Of a stretch of 64,000 nucleotides of DNA, positions 23,250-33,894 are shown piece by piece (positions within the stretch are counted from its first letter, which is position 1; each line of letters opens with the position of its first letter). The notes beneath the pieces are model-generated. The model was not told the DNA's origin, did not search any database, and worked only from the letters and a program-made list of their open reading frames with translations. A program made the position numbers and the translations under genes. Origin of the DNA: Monoplex corrugatus (lineage: Eukaryota; Mollusca; Gastropoda; Littorinimorpha; Ranellidae); assembly GCA_030674185.1 (NCBI GenBank), contig JAPXFY010000015.1, positions 23,132,986-23,196,985 of the forward strand. Reading direction: 5' to 3'.

Positions 23250-25427
23250 ATGGCAAACAGACGTCTCACTCTTGCCCAGATCAACGACCTCATCCGTTGT
23301 CAGGACCTGAGAATATCAGGGCGTACCCTGGTATTTGAACTGGGACTACTGAGATTGAGTGACACAGAAAAAGATGAGTGCCTGATACGAATGGCCAAAC
23401 TGGCTAGGCGAATGGCATGGAGTAATCAAGGCAAGGGATGGCTACACGAGGCAGCGCAGTCACTCCTGGAGTTGGATCTTCGACCAGAGGACTGGATTCG
23501 AAGACATATTGGCCCAGTCCAGGTGAGGAGAGCCAGCAGGAGGGTGGAACCTTGGGACCCAACTGGAGGCTGCCGAGATATTCGATACCTGAATGTGGAC
23601 ACTCCTTCAAAGGACAAGACCCCTGAAGTTGAAGAGAGTCCTATGGACCTAGGAGGTACCCCGGAATGTTTCCATTTTGGAGTTCCCACGGGAAGAGGCG
23701 TCTTTGCGGAGTCCTTTGCACTCCAGCACTCCAGTGCAGCAACCATCGGCACCAGATCTGTCTCTGTCAAGTTCAGGCATCTCACTACCAACTTAGGCGA
23801 AGCCTGGGATCCCAACGGGCCCAGGTAATGTGTCTGAAGTTGGTTTTGATTAGGTGCACAGGCAAGACAAATGGGGAGCCCAACGGGCCCTATAGTCAAG
23901 CCTGAGACGGTGGAAGAAGGCTATCCAGCTTCAAACAAAGATCAAAATGGAATCGCTTCCGTACTTACACCAAGAAACGCAGGTCACCTGTACATCACTC
24001 CAGAGAGGCCTCAACCACAAAACCTTCGAGGATGGTCTACTCCAGTAAATCTGGTCATCTGATGACTAAAGTCTGGAACTTGGAGACCCAACAGGGGGCT
24101 ATCCCAGAAGAAGTACCAGAGGCCAACGTCTCTGGTGTGGTGACTGGCTGTTTGGCACTAAGTGTGCCAGAGGTGACACTGATTTAAAAATACATGCGTT
24201 CCGGAAGCATATTCCAGGATTTTTTAAGAACGCCTGGATAGCAAACCATTTAGAGTGGTGGCGTGCAGAAACCAAGCTCTCTGGGTGGCAGCAGGATTTC
24301 TATTTTCACGTCCTGCACCGTTGGATGATCTTCTCGAAGATGTCCGAATCAAGATGGATTTGGAGGATCGAGACAACACGCTCATCTCCGAATCCAACCA
24401 AAGGGCTATGGGTAATTTTGCCAGCTATTTGGAGTCGCCGATCAGGGACAAGTTCTTACTGAGCCCAATCAACAGTGAGGCTTGTCTCCTTCACTGGAAA
24501 CCTCTCCTCTACATGGCTGCCAGGATGACCCCTCAGCAGAATGAGTTATGGATGAAGCATTTCGAAGCTCCAGAGGACGTGGAATTGGAGACCCTAGAAC
24601 CCGAGAAAATCAGGCCAAGAGCTTTTGATGCCCACTTCCACTTAGAACAAGAGCTCTGATGAAGCTTCCCACCCAAAGTGGACTGTCGGAGGTGTTGCAG
24701 TAGTGTGCAGACCAACGGGGTTTCATCGAGCCGGGACGGGAGGTTCAGTTAGTTGGGTCATGTGCATCATTTTGTGATCCTTCCAGCTACCCGACACAGG
24801 AAAGTCTGCAATCCTTCCCAAATAACCTGGTGATTGCTGTGGGGCTGCACCCAAATTATGCTTTTGAGGACCTGGACAAACTGCAAGGCAACATCTCTAG
24901 GCTCCAGAAATTGGTGAATTCACCCAGAGTGACTGTCTTCGGAGAAGTGGGCTTAGACCATTCAGTCAACGACAAAGAGTGGTACTATACTACCAGTGGA
25001 AGCTCTTAAAACAGCCCCTGCCCTTAGTTCACTTCATCAGGTGTTGGTGCTACACTGCCGAGGCGATAACGATGAAGACTGCGTGGCTAGAACATACTTG
25101 GAACTCCTTGCCCTCATGAAGAGCAACAAAGTGCCCAGGGAGCAGAAAATCTACCTCCACTGCTTCAGTGGCGACCAGTATGTGGTTGACACGTGGACCA
25201 GAGTCTTCCCCACAGCATACTTTGGTTTCACCCGCAAGTCTGCCACATTCAACACTGCACAGGCGCAGGCGATCCAAGGCATCGACTTGTCACGCATTCT
25301 TCTGGAGACTGATGCACCATAGTTCCCTTTTCTGAGGAAACCAGTCTCAGCACTATGTCAGATGTGGTATGTCGCCAAGAACATCGCCCAACATCTGGAC
25401 AAAACCATTGAAGAGCTTCTGGAGTAA
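23250..25427 (+). pseudogene. TatD-type nuclease ORF downstream of gypsy 2 pol (decayed)
   Basis: Starts 23 bp after the PHD stop. The first open part (23250-23828, 192 codons) is a helical region (MANRRLTLAQINDLI) with no known domain. A degraded middle (23829-24254) includes a His-rich DLKIHAFRKHIP motif in a second frame. 24255-24659 returns to the first frame and ends in FDAHFHL. Further TatD motifs follow in two frames: IAVGLHPNYA, VFGEVGLDH, VLHCRG, YLHCFSG and LLETDAP, the last followed by a stop where Tyr is usual, then a helical end and TAA at 25425-25427. TatD proteins are metal-dependent deoxyribonucleases. About five lesions make this copy inactive. It could alternatively be a host TATDN-like retrogene beside the element. 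Confidence 0.75.
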
Positions 25428-25457
25428 ACAATTCAGATTGCCTTCTGTATGTTCTAC

Positions 25458-25680
25458 TGATGTGTTCACGTCATTAAATCAAGAGTTCCTGACATGACAA
25501 TAGAACTTGTACTGTGTTCACGTCCCTGAATCAAGTGTTCAGATCGATTCGTGACATGACAATAGAACTTGTACTGTGCTTTACGTCCCTGAATCAAGTG
25601 TTCAGGTTGATTCATGGCACATCAAATTTCATCTTACTAGTCCTTGTGTTCTGCGAACTTGAGCCAAGTGCTCAGGTTGT
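25458..25680. repeat. Imperfect tandem repeat, about 65-bp unit, three to four copies
   Basis: Repeats of the blocks GTGTTCACGTCCCTGAATCAAG, TGTTCAG and CATGACAATAGAACTTGTACT. It lies directly after the TatD ORF stop, where a 3' UTR or LTR would be expected. No TG...CA ends or polypurine tract are clear. Confidence 0.7.
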
Positions 25681-25734
25681 TGAGTGGAACATGAAACAAA
25701 CTGAAGAACTGGTTTATTCTTAGAGCACCTTTCA

Positions 25735-26429
25735 CATGGTTGTATAAGGCTGATCAGGAAGTATCTCTCTGTCGAAACAACTGCAAAACTCGTTCTCTCC
25801 TTCATAATGTCTCGCATTGACTATTGCAATTCACTCCTGTCTGGTCTTCCTGCCTCCACCATTCACATCCTACAGCGCATTCAAAACAATGCTGTACGCC
25901 TTGTACTCAAAAAGAAAAAAAGCTGACCACATATCTCCTCTCCTGGCACAACTTCACTGGCTCCCTGTATCAAAGCGCATACAATACAAACTAGACACCA
26001 TGTGCTACAAAAGCCTCAATAACGCAGCCCCCGATTACCTGTCAAGCCTACTTGAGATCTATGTTCCCTCACGTACCCTCCGCTCTGCCTCCGATCCTCT
26101 GACTTTTCGCTTTCCACGCACTAAGCTCAATACCTATGGTCCACGAGCCTTCTCTGTTTCTGGTCCACTCTCCTGGAACAAACTTCCTCTCTCAGTCCGT
26201 CAGCAACCTACTTTTGTCTCCTTCAAGTCCGCTCTCAAAACCCACCTTTTCTCCTCTGCATAAAATCCTAACCTCACTCAACCCCCTCTCCCCCCTCTGC
26301 AGCCTGTTTCCGCTCGGAGGGGAATCACATGGTTATAATATATAATTGTATATGCTATGCTCTCTATAATTTTCCATTGCTTTTATTCTTGCTTTTATTG
26401 CTTTTATTCTTTCTCCCCATTTATAGCCA

Positions 26430-26470
<41 letters not shown>

Positions 26471-26578
26471 GTGTGCGTGCGTGCGTGCGTGTGTGTCTGC
26501 TTCAGCGCTTAGATTTGATTTTATCAAGATTTTGCGCTATATAAATATTGTAATTATTATTAATTATTATTATTACAC
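25735..26578 (+). mobile_element. L2-like LINE 3' end (copy D)
   Basis: Plus-strand RT thumb and C-terminus in two frames: the [12 protein letters not shown] block at 25805-25850, then 25817-26263 with [28 protein letters not shown] and GPLSWNKLPLSVRQ to a TAA at 26261-26263. The 3' UTR contains a (GT)n tract at 26427-26495 and ends GCGCTATATAAATATTGTAATTATTATT, the L2-type terminus. 5'-truncated, which is normal for LINE copies. Confidence 0.85.
26427..26495. repeat. (GT)n microsatellite
   Basis: GT/GC repeat in the 3' UTR of L2 copy D. Confidence 0.93.
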
Positions 26579-26621
26579 TCTCCTGGATGAGGAACTTTCA
26601 TCATAAAGACGGGAGATGAGA

Positions 26622-26945
26622 GCAGACGAGACTGACCCGGAAGTGAACCCTCGGTGTTTACATAACTGACGTCAGGACTTGCGCAGAAGGTTGAGATGCA
26701 CAATGGCCAACAAACCCAAACTGAGAAGACCTGACCGATGAGTCTCCAACGATATAAGATTTGATTATCATTTTACCTTGATCTACTGTGAGTGACGTCC
26801 GTGTCATCCTTGAACGACTTTCCTTTAGGATCAAGTGTCCTAACACCAGGATTCGTCAGGTGAACCGTAACTTCCCAGCGGGTTGTTGCCGGTTCAAGAC
26901 ACGTTGATTACTCGCAGTAGGTCTACCGTTACTAAACGTAGTTCA
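26622..26945 (+). repeat. Dispersed repeat family R3, copy 2
   Basis: Same-strand near-identical partner of 12331-12658, 14.3 kb away in the same intron, with only scattered substitutions and small indels. High similarity implies recent activity of the family or a recent segmental copy. Confidence 0.8.
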
Positions 26946-27299
26946 CCGGACAGACAGCTTCTGTTGGGGGGTTTCCGGACCTTCATTGTCAAACCGGCAC
27001 CCTCCCTGCAAAGTGAACCACGGCCAGGGAGCCTGGACAGAGTACACTTTTGTCTTGACCCCCAATTTACCAGTAAGTGCTACTTTCTGCTCTGTGGAAT
27101 CTATTGTTTAGGAATGGATCTAGTTCCACACGCCCTGATACTAGTGATAATGACACACAGATGTTCAAGGCCAAGGCACGCACTTAGGCAAGTTAGGGTA
27201 AATAAAGAATTAGCCTACTTTAGCATTAAGGAGCTTCCTTTTCACATTCAAGTGCTTGTTTCTCACAGGAGCGACTCGACTTAACACTAGGCCTACCTT
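26946..27299. other. Unassigned DNA between R3 and LINE ORF1 relic
   Basis: A 133-codon open frame (26883-27284, plus) has no recognisable motif and starts inside the R3 repeat; I do not treat it as a gene. It may be the 3' part of the ORF1-bearing LINE on the minus strand. Confidence 0.4.
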
Positions 27300-28210
27300 C
27301 AACCTTGGCTTTCGTAAATTGGGTATCAAAGTTTTTCAGACAGAAGTCTAGATTTGTACTGCATACATTAAAAAGTAACATTTGGCTCCTTTGTTTTCAG
27401 ATCTGTTATCCCCACATGTAAAACAATGCAGTCAGGTTCAGGTGTCGGCTCTTCTTTAGATTTTTCAATAGCTCTCTTACACTTACAGTCTTCGATGGTA
27501 CATGCCTTCCTCGTCGTCACCTGGAAACCGTAGGACGAACCTTATCTCTTTCCTTCCACTTTATATTTAAGACGGAAGAACATTGGACCTAGATCTGGGA
27601 TGTGTAGATATAGCAGTTTTGACGTCACGTTTAGGTTTGGTAGAGACGTCAGGCTTTTGCTTGATGACATTTTTTTCGTCCAAGATCAATGTTTGCCCGA
27701 ACTTCTGCACTGGAGCTGCGCATTCCGCATATGTTGAAAATTTGTACATCGGTGATGTGGTAGTTAAGTCATGTGGACTGCACAATCAGTCTGGCACGCT
27801 GTGGTGGTTGTAACTTTTGTTAGTATCGTGCATTTTTTGACTTTGCACAGCTTTTGTAGGGCCTAACGTTTTGTTGTTTTCTAACAGAAGTTTTCTCTCA
27901 GGTTGAAGCATGTCTATGAGGCTGCTAATTTTGATAGACATTTGGCAAATTGTATTTTTTAGAATGTCTATTTCTGTTACCGCCTTTTGACAGTGACAGC
28001 CACATGATGTTACTGGCTGTGCCTGTGGAACTGGTGGCTGACTCGTGGACGGCAAATCTGTCTGTTGTTTTCTGAAAGATTGACGTCATCTGAATTGTCG
28101 TCATCTGAGGTGTTGGAAGTTGATGATGTCTTAGTTTTGGTGTTGTCTTTCCTGGTGGTGGTGTTCTTCGCTTTCTGTTTGGTGAGACAACGTTTCGAGC
28201 GTGTCATTTT
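27300..28210 (-). pseudogene. LINE ORF1-like relic with coiled coil and SGNH-esterase-like motif
   Basis: On the minus strand: a basic start (MTRSKRCLTKQKAKN, 28207), an Asp/Ser-rich segment, a coiled-coil-like stretch (KAVTEIDILKNTICQ, 28055-27786), a further open piece (27785-27567), then DCIVLHVGITDL at about 27420-27390. That last motif resembles the block-III GxND of SGNH esterases found in ORF1 of CR1/L2-type LINEs, with Asn changed to Thr. Several frames are used. It probably supplied RNA-binding or membrane-associated functions in an active element. The identification rests mainly on the esterase-like motif and domain order. Confidence 0.5.
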
Positions 28211-28353
28211 CAGCCCAGTTGATTCCTCTCTGAAAATGTTCAGTTGTTAAGCGGCCAACTTGGCATAGACTTCAGTGTGATGAAGATGATGATGACGATG
28301 ATCGGTAAGTGAATGATGATGTTCATGATCATGATAATGGTTGGTGATCTCAG
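28211..28353. repeat. (GAT)n-rich stretch before exon c
   Basis: GATGATGATGACGATGATCGG and similar imperfect GAT/ATG repeats at 28278-28345, adjoining the exon c acceptor. Confidence 0.7.
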
Positions 28354-28556
28354 AACAGCTGGACAGATTAGGAGGAGCGCCACTCAAGGCACTAGTTCAG
28401 CAGCTAGGCACGTGGCCACTGACGTCACCAGGGTCTTTTAACTCCTCCATGGACCTGGAATCCATTCTGGTCACGCTGGGCCTTGTGCAGGTGCCCGCTC
28501 TCTTAGATGTGGACATCAGGCTGGACGATAAGAACTCCTCGCAGTACATCACACGG
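28354..28556 (+). CDS. M13 metallopeptidase, exon c
   Basis: Acceptor GGTGATCTCAG/AA completes a Glu codon from exon b (phase 1), giving EQLDRLGGAPLKALVQQLG and TWPLTSPGSF (the family's GGWP region). It continues LESILVTLGLVQVPALLDVDI and DDKNSSQYITR, with an N-S-S glycosylation-type sequon common at this position. Donor CGG/GTGAGT, phase 0. The 203-bp exon is intact and joins in frame to exon d. Confidence 0.92.
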
Positions 28557-29100
28557 GTGAGTTTTATGTTTCTGTCTTTTCTTTTTCACCCTTGAGAGAA
28601 GTTGTTTTTTTTACACAAGTTTCACATATCAAACCACTGCATCAAAATACAAACTGGCGACAATGTACAAAGATTCACAACGAATTTTAAACGTAATTTT
28701 AAAGTTGAAGATTAAAATGCAGCATCTCCTCATACGTAACAGAAATCTACACCGGTGCAGTCTACAAAATTAAACTGAAAAAGAGCGTATTTGAAAGGGT
28801 TTATTTTTCTGTATTATGGTGCATATTGGCAACTCTTGTGCCAATATATACCCACAGAACGTACAAACAGACAAAAAGAATTAGTAAGAAACACCAGATT
28901 AGTATTAATAAAAATACGGCCAATAACTTAAAAAAAATACGTTGAACATATAGCAAGAAAACGTTTTTAATTTTTCCAACTTCAAAATTACTTCTCCTTT
29001 GCATCACGTTTAGGCGAAAATCTTGACTGACTGAATTTGAGTTTGTCTGAGAAGTAGGGATATAAAGGTCTGACAGATTGTGTATGGGAACGATTACTTT
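28557..29100. other. Intron 3, 5' part
   Basis: AT-rich, no recognised repeat or gene. A minus-strand 102-codon frame at 28801-29109 has no family resemblance. Confidence 0.5.
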
Positions 29101-29539
29101 TGAAAACAAAGGTGGTTCATTTGAGATTTATTTCTCAGTTTCATATAACTTGATAATGATAGTAATACAATAGTAATTCTTAGTAATTCTGTTTGTGTAG
29201 TGCAAACAGTCCATGTCAAAGAATGCTAGTTGCATTTCATAGTAAAAAAAAAAAGTGGAATGGGATACAGGTCCATGCATTGAAAATATGGTCGTTTCAT
29301 CAACATATAATATAATAACATGAAATCAGAAATAAGTGATAGTGCTGCAAGGCTACAAAAATTACAAGAAAGAAAAAGGTATAATTCATTTGATAAATAC
29401 AAGTATTTTATACACATACATAAAAAAAACAAACACACACACACAGGCACGCGCGCACACGCACACACGCACGAACACGCGTGCAGGCACACAACACACT
29501 TGCACACAACACACTTGCACACACACACTCACACACACA

Positions 29540-29601
<62 letters not shown>

Positions 29602-30340
29602 AAAGATGAATTTGAACATGACAGGACAAAAGAACTATTAAAATACCAACCTGTGCAATTTTGTAGATATTTCCGAAGGAGATACGTTTACTAATGTTTT
29701 TTTGAAAGTGAGCAGATATCTGATATGTCTTAATGGCACTGGGATTGAGTTGCATACAGTTGGGCTAAAACAGAGAAGAATTTCTGTTCACAAGTATTGA
29801 GAGAAAAACGAGTTATGGTAAAGACAGAAGATCCCCGAGACCTGTGTACTTTTGTAAATTTGTGGGGCAGGAAGAGTTCTCACGTTTTTGAACATATGTT
29901 GGCATAGTGTTCGAACTTAGACATTGAAAGCAAAGTATGGCAACTTTATATTCAGTTTGTGCTTTCAAAAGAAGGCAACATAGTTTTCACAAGACCGCTT
30001 TTCTTCTGCACTCCCAAAGGACAAGTCGACCTGCAGTATTTTCGAATCATTAGAGTTTGGATAAATTGTGAGAAAACCTGGCTAAGAAATAGTAACGGTA
30101 ATCTAGTCTAGATAGGATGCATGTCGGGAGAAAGAAGTTACAAAGGATGCATGTCGGGAGAAAGAAGTTACAAAGATTTGGACATTTTGGAAATATATGA
30201 AGTTAAATGTAGTTAAGTTGACGAGTCGCGAATGCAAAAGTTTTCAAAAGAAAATGCTAAGGTCAAGGTAACACGGACCAAGAAAGTTAATAAAATGGGA
30301 TTTTAAGGAAGGTGTTTGAACAGCACTGTTTCTCAGGAAC
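29100..30340 (-). mobile_element. L2-like LINE 3' end (copy C), highly diverged
   Basis: A weakly preserved minus-strand relative of copies A and B. GAGTTGCATACAGTTGGGCTAAAACAGAG at 29738-29766 parallels GAGTTCCATACATTTGGGCC of copy A, and GCAACTTTATATTC at 29940-29955 parallels the same block of copy B at 16085-16120. A 30-bp tandem duplication (AGGATGCATGTCGGGAG...) lies at 30114-30174. A CA microsatellite (29430-29600) occupies the 3' UTR, as in the other copies. Confidence 0.6.
29430..29600. repeat. (AC)n microsatellite
   Basis: AC repeat with CG and AACAC interruptions; open frames of His-Thr repeats are artefacts. Confidence 0.93.
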
Positions 30341-30699
30341 TTCTGAAAATATTTAATTTTGTTTTTACTGTTGTTACATTTTACTGTTGTTACAGTCTAC
30401 CATTGTCTCTATGCACGTAAATATATTTCAAATGATTTTTTTAATGTTAAGGACCTAGAGAAGTACAGAATGTGGATTTTCCGTGACTTCTTTTATAGAA
30501 GGGAAGACTATTAGAATGGCGTGGACATACTTCCTTAAAAGGGTTGCTTGTAAAAATTTGTGCCAAACTCAGAACAGTCTCCCTTCCTTTTTCTTTGACT
30601 TTCTGCACACTCAGCCAAGATCATCGCTTTTATCCTTGCACGTGTGACATTGATTAAAATATGACTTTCTTGGTTGGCGCAGAGATAGCGCATGTACAT
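30341..30699. other. Intron 3, middle part, no feature seen
   Basis: AT-rich DNA between the L2-like relic and an R1-like segment. Confidence 0.5.
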
Positions 30700-30935
30700 G
30701 TTGGTTTGACTGTACAGGTGCAGACTGCTCTCAAGCAAAATTTTGTGTGCGCAGGCTCCGTCTACCAGTTGTGAATGGGTACCTGATTTTCTTCAGGGTT
30801 AAGGAAGGTGAAACAGTGAGGAAGAGGAGATGGGCACTGCCCTCATGGTGCAGGTCTCGAGAAACGTTGAGGTCAATACCACCTCACTCCCATGCAACCT
30901 CAGAGTTCAGCGAGACAACTTTCCCCTTTGATTAA
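30700..30935 (+). repeat. SINE-like repeat related to R1
   Basis: Contains GAATGGGTACCTGATTTTC, AGGAGATGGGCACTGCCCTC and AATACCACCTCACTCCCATG, parallel to blocks of the R1 copy at 62215-62310 on the other strand. No ORF. Confidence 0.6.
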
Positions 30936-31294
30936 CCAATATTGTTCGTGAGAGACAGGCGTCAATGTATAATCTCGATAAATACACCTGAACGTTTTTT
31001 TTAGATAATCAGTGTTGTCCTTGTGTGAATGTGAATCTCAAATGCATAATGTCGTTGTTCTCTTCCCCAGTACTTTTTGTGTTATCTAAAATGTTTAATA
31101 CTATTGATGATCCACTTTTACAGTGCGTAATATTTTCATTTTGTTATAATACACTTGTTTAAATGTACGCCTCCATGGACGAGAGTTGGGTGTAAGAAAG
31201 AAAGCATTTGTATGATTATGCCACTACTCTCGTCAATGAAAATGTCTTCTTGTTCTTGTTATTGTTTAAAATGTTTATGCATGTTCTCCTTCAG

Positions 31295-31477
31295 ATCGAC
31301 AAGTTGTCTCTTGGTATGGGTCGCGATTACATGTTGAAGGGACGTAACTCGTCAGAAGTCCTGGCCTATGAAGAGCTGAAACGTCAGCAGGCAGTGCACG
31401 TACTGGGTGTTGTTCCTTCTTCTGTCTTGACCCAAGCCATTAGTGATGTGGTGGAATTTGAAATCAGACTGGCAGAG
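31295..31477 (+). CDS. M13 metallopeptidase, exon d
   Basis: Acceptor TTCTCCTTCAG/ATC and donor GAG/GTAAAT, phase 0 at both ends, 61 codons. Reads IDKLSLGMGRDYMLKG (the family's D-GL-L-RDYYL block), AYEELKRQQ, and a helix DVVEFEIRLAE corresponding to the E-xLA motif before the conserved RR segment. No lesions. The intron preceding it is 2738 bp. Confidence 0.93.
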
Positions 31478-31499
31478 GTAAATCCCTCTCACTATTTCT

Positions 31500-32235
31500 G
31501 TTCACAACTACTGTTCTGATGTGTCCTACCCTCCCGTCTGACTAAAATTGTTTCTTGTTTATGTAATGTATGTATCTATTTACAGTATTTATTTTTGGCA
31601 TCCAATCTTCAATGCTGATTCTGTGGTGTTGGTCCAACATTATTTATTCTGGTTTTTGAACAAAACGCAAACCCTAAACTCATTCAGCCATCCAGTGCCA
31701 TAAAATCCACCACTGGGTCACTTCAGTGGAGTTCAACAGTGCCTGTTCCAGCTTGCTATGTACACTGCTAACTAAGCCCCCTGCAGAATGACAGTAATCT
31801 CTCAGTCGTTGAACCAGATCAAGTGACTGTACAACCACAGGTAAAGAGTACAACCCCAGGTAAAGAGACCATCACCACTGTCTTTCAACGACTGCTCTGA
31901 TGAACCACTGACACCAAACTTGAATTCACTCCAGGAATAGAAGCAATGGAGAAACCAAAACTGGTGTCACAGGAGATCAGGACATGACATCCTTATGACT
32001 TTCTGGTTTTATTCCTATTGGTTCATTTGGGAACATAGGGCTACAACAGTTGCTCCCTTGGACTCAGCTTTAGGCTGTTCTCTCCAGTCCAGCCAGTTTC
32101 CATCCAGTTGCAATCACCTCGTTTTCCATGCATCTTCACGTCTGCTTTGGTCTGCCCACTTTCCTCTTTCTTTGGAGTCCCACTCTAGTGTTTGTGTTGT
32201 AATTGATTTGTATCTTACTGCTTTTCTTTGGCTTG
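31500..32235. other. Intron 4, 5' part, no feature seen
   Basis: Unique-looking DNA without recognisable coding or repeat structure. Confidence 0.5.
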
Positions 32236-32254
32236 CAGACACACACACACACAC

Positions 32255-32340
<86 letters not shown>

Positions 32341-32352
32341 ATTATATATACA
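32236..32352. repeat. (CA)n(TA)n microsatellite
   Basis: CA repeats followed by about 55 bp of TA repeats, abutting the 5' end of an RTE fragment. Confidence 0.93.
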
Positions 32353-32664
32353 CATTTAATGAGACAGTCTTGATGGAGACAGACACAAGTCGATCACTGA
32401 TAAGAAAGATTAGGAAAAGACAAGCAACATTTATAGGCCATTTTATGAGGAAGGGGGATTTGGAGCACCTGGTCACAACGGGAAAGCTGGAGGGAAAGAG
32501 AGCACCGGGTAGACCCAGGGAGAGAATGCTGGACGGACTTGCAGAGTGGCTGGGGATGAAGAGGGTGGGGGAGATGCTGGGTGCAACGAGAGATAGAGAT
32601 GGTTGGAAGTCCATGGTCGCCAACGCCATGCGGCAGGGCACCTGCTGATGATGATGATGATGAT
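32353..32664 (+). mobile_element. RTE-type LINE, extreme 3' end
   Basis: Reads METDTSRSLIRKIRKRQ, FIGHFMRKGDLEHLV, GKRAPGRPRERML and ANAMRQGT, then ends in (GATGAT)n at 32644-32664. It is open throughout and nearly identical to the minus-strand copy at 53110-53420, so it is a recent 5'-truncated insertion. Confidence 0.88.
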
Positions 32665-33169
32665 ATACACATTTAGATAATGTATCTCTACACACAAGTG
32701 TCACACATGTTTTAAGCCTAATATAGTTAAGATATTTAAGTCATGTAATCCTGATTGTGACAAGATTTTCGTCCCATGAAATGGGCCAGAAACCTTAAAT
32801 TATGAAACCATCAATCGATGTCACACCCTTCTCCCTTTGGATTTTAATGGAATTTGTTTTCTTTCTTTTTTCATTGCTACTACTACTACATGTACTACTA
32901 CGATTATTATTCATAAAAAGAGAATGATTGCCAGAGACCTACCGCAAAATAATGCAATGTAGATACTAAGATAGATTAGCATAGCCCTAAGAGAGGAAAG
33001 AAAACTTGTTTTCCTTGTGAGGTAAGAACTAACAACAAGAAGGAGACAAAAGACAGACAAAACAGACCTTTTATTTGTAAACGCAGTAAACGCTCTTGTC
33101 TAAAATACAAAGCGAAACAAATCTTTGAGGAAGACAACGCAAAAAAGACGAAAAACTGCTGAGGGTTGG
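32665..33169. other. Intron 4, middle part, no feature seen
   Basis: AT-rich DNA; a weak tRNA-like segment follows at about 33160-33210 (GGTTTCAATCC as a possible B box), too poor to call. Confidence 0.4.
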
Positions 33170-33894
33170 GTAGCAAATCAGAAGACCTGACTAGGTTTCA
33201 ATCCTGAAGGCCCTCGTAAAGGCCAGCTGTGTCAGTATTTAGGTCCCTCTGTGTACATGTATGTGGTTGGGTAAATCATGGGTCGGCCATCCCCGACCCA
33301 ACGCGTCTCCAGGTGGCGGATAAAGGACTGACCCTCAGATATGGGGGTCAGAAGCAAATAACCAATAAGCAGTCGCGAACCAAACAGTGACACTACAGTA
33401 TTCTAGGGGAGGCTGGGGTATAAGGTGGTACATAAACTTCTATAAAGTGATCTTGCAACCCAACAATGAATATTGTCAGGCGAGCAGGACCGCCATAACT
33501 CCAACCATTGGAGTTCTGGAAGCAGGGGATGGATGAATTAGGAGGCAAAGGCAGAGTACTGTACAACAATCGGCTTCTACTTCACGGTCATGGGCAGAGG
33601 ATTTTCAAGGAAACAATGGGGAGGACACACACAGTATGTGCACTGCGCTTCAGGAAAGCCATGGCAAGCTACCTGATGTATTTCTTGCCAAAACTGCATG
33701 GAATGACACAGGAAGAGGAAAACATCATAGTTCAATGTCTTCTGAGACCACCAGGAAGAAAAGAACTCATTGGCTACTGGGGAGAGAGGAATTAAGAGTG
33801 TGAAAGGCAGCTATGATGACAATACGTACGTATCTGACAGCAACTATCTGAAGTAAACTTGTAGAGACTCTTCAATAAAAATTAACAATAAGAA

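Larger units (their letters stand above)
17463..25427 (+). mobile_element. Ty3/gypsy retrotransposon 2 with PHD finger and adjoining TatD-nuclease ORF
   Basis: A plus-strand pol region running protease tail, RT, RNase H, a 1.3-kb minisatellite, integrase, an integrase C-terminal module, a PHD finger, then a separate 2.2-kb ORF ending in a TatD-type nuclease domain. The left border is a junction with L2 copy B, so gag and the 5' LTR are missing. No 3' LTR is recognised after 25427. Numerous frameshifts and stops mark it as decayed. Membership of the TatD ORF is inferred from strand, 23-bp spacing and similar decay; it needs comparison with other copies. Confidence 0.8.

Noticed and set aside
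23250..25427. TatD ORF as an ordinary host gene
   Set aside because: Not excluded, but the lack of introns with splice sites, the 23-bp spacing after pol, matching strand and shared decay favour membership of the element.
26883..27284. 133-codon plus-strand ORF
   Set aside because: Begins inside repeat R3 and shows no family resemblance.
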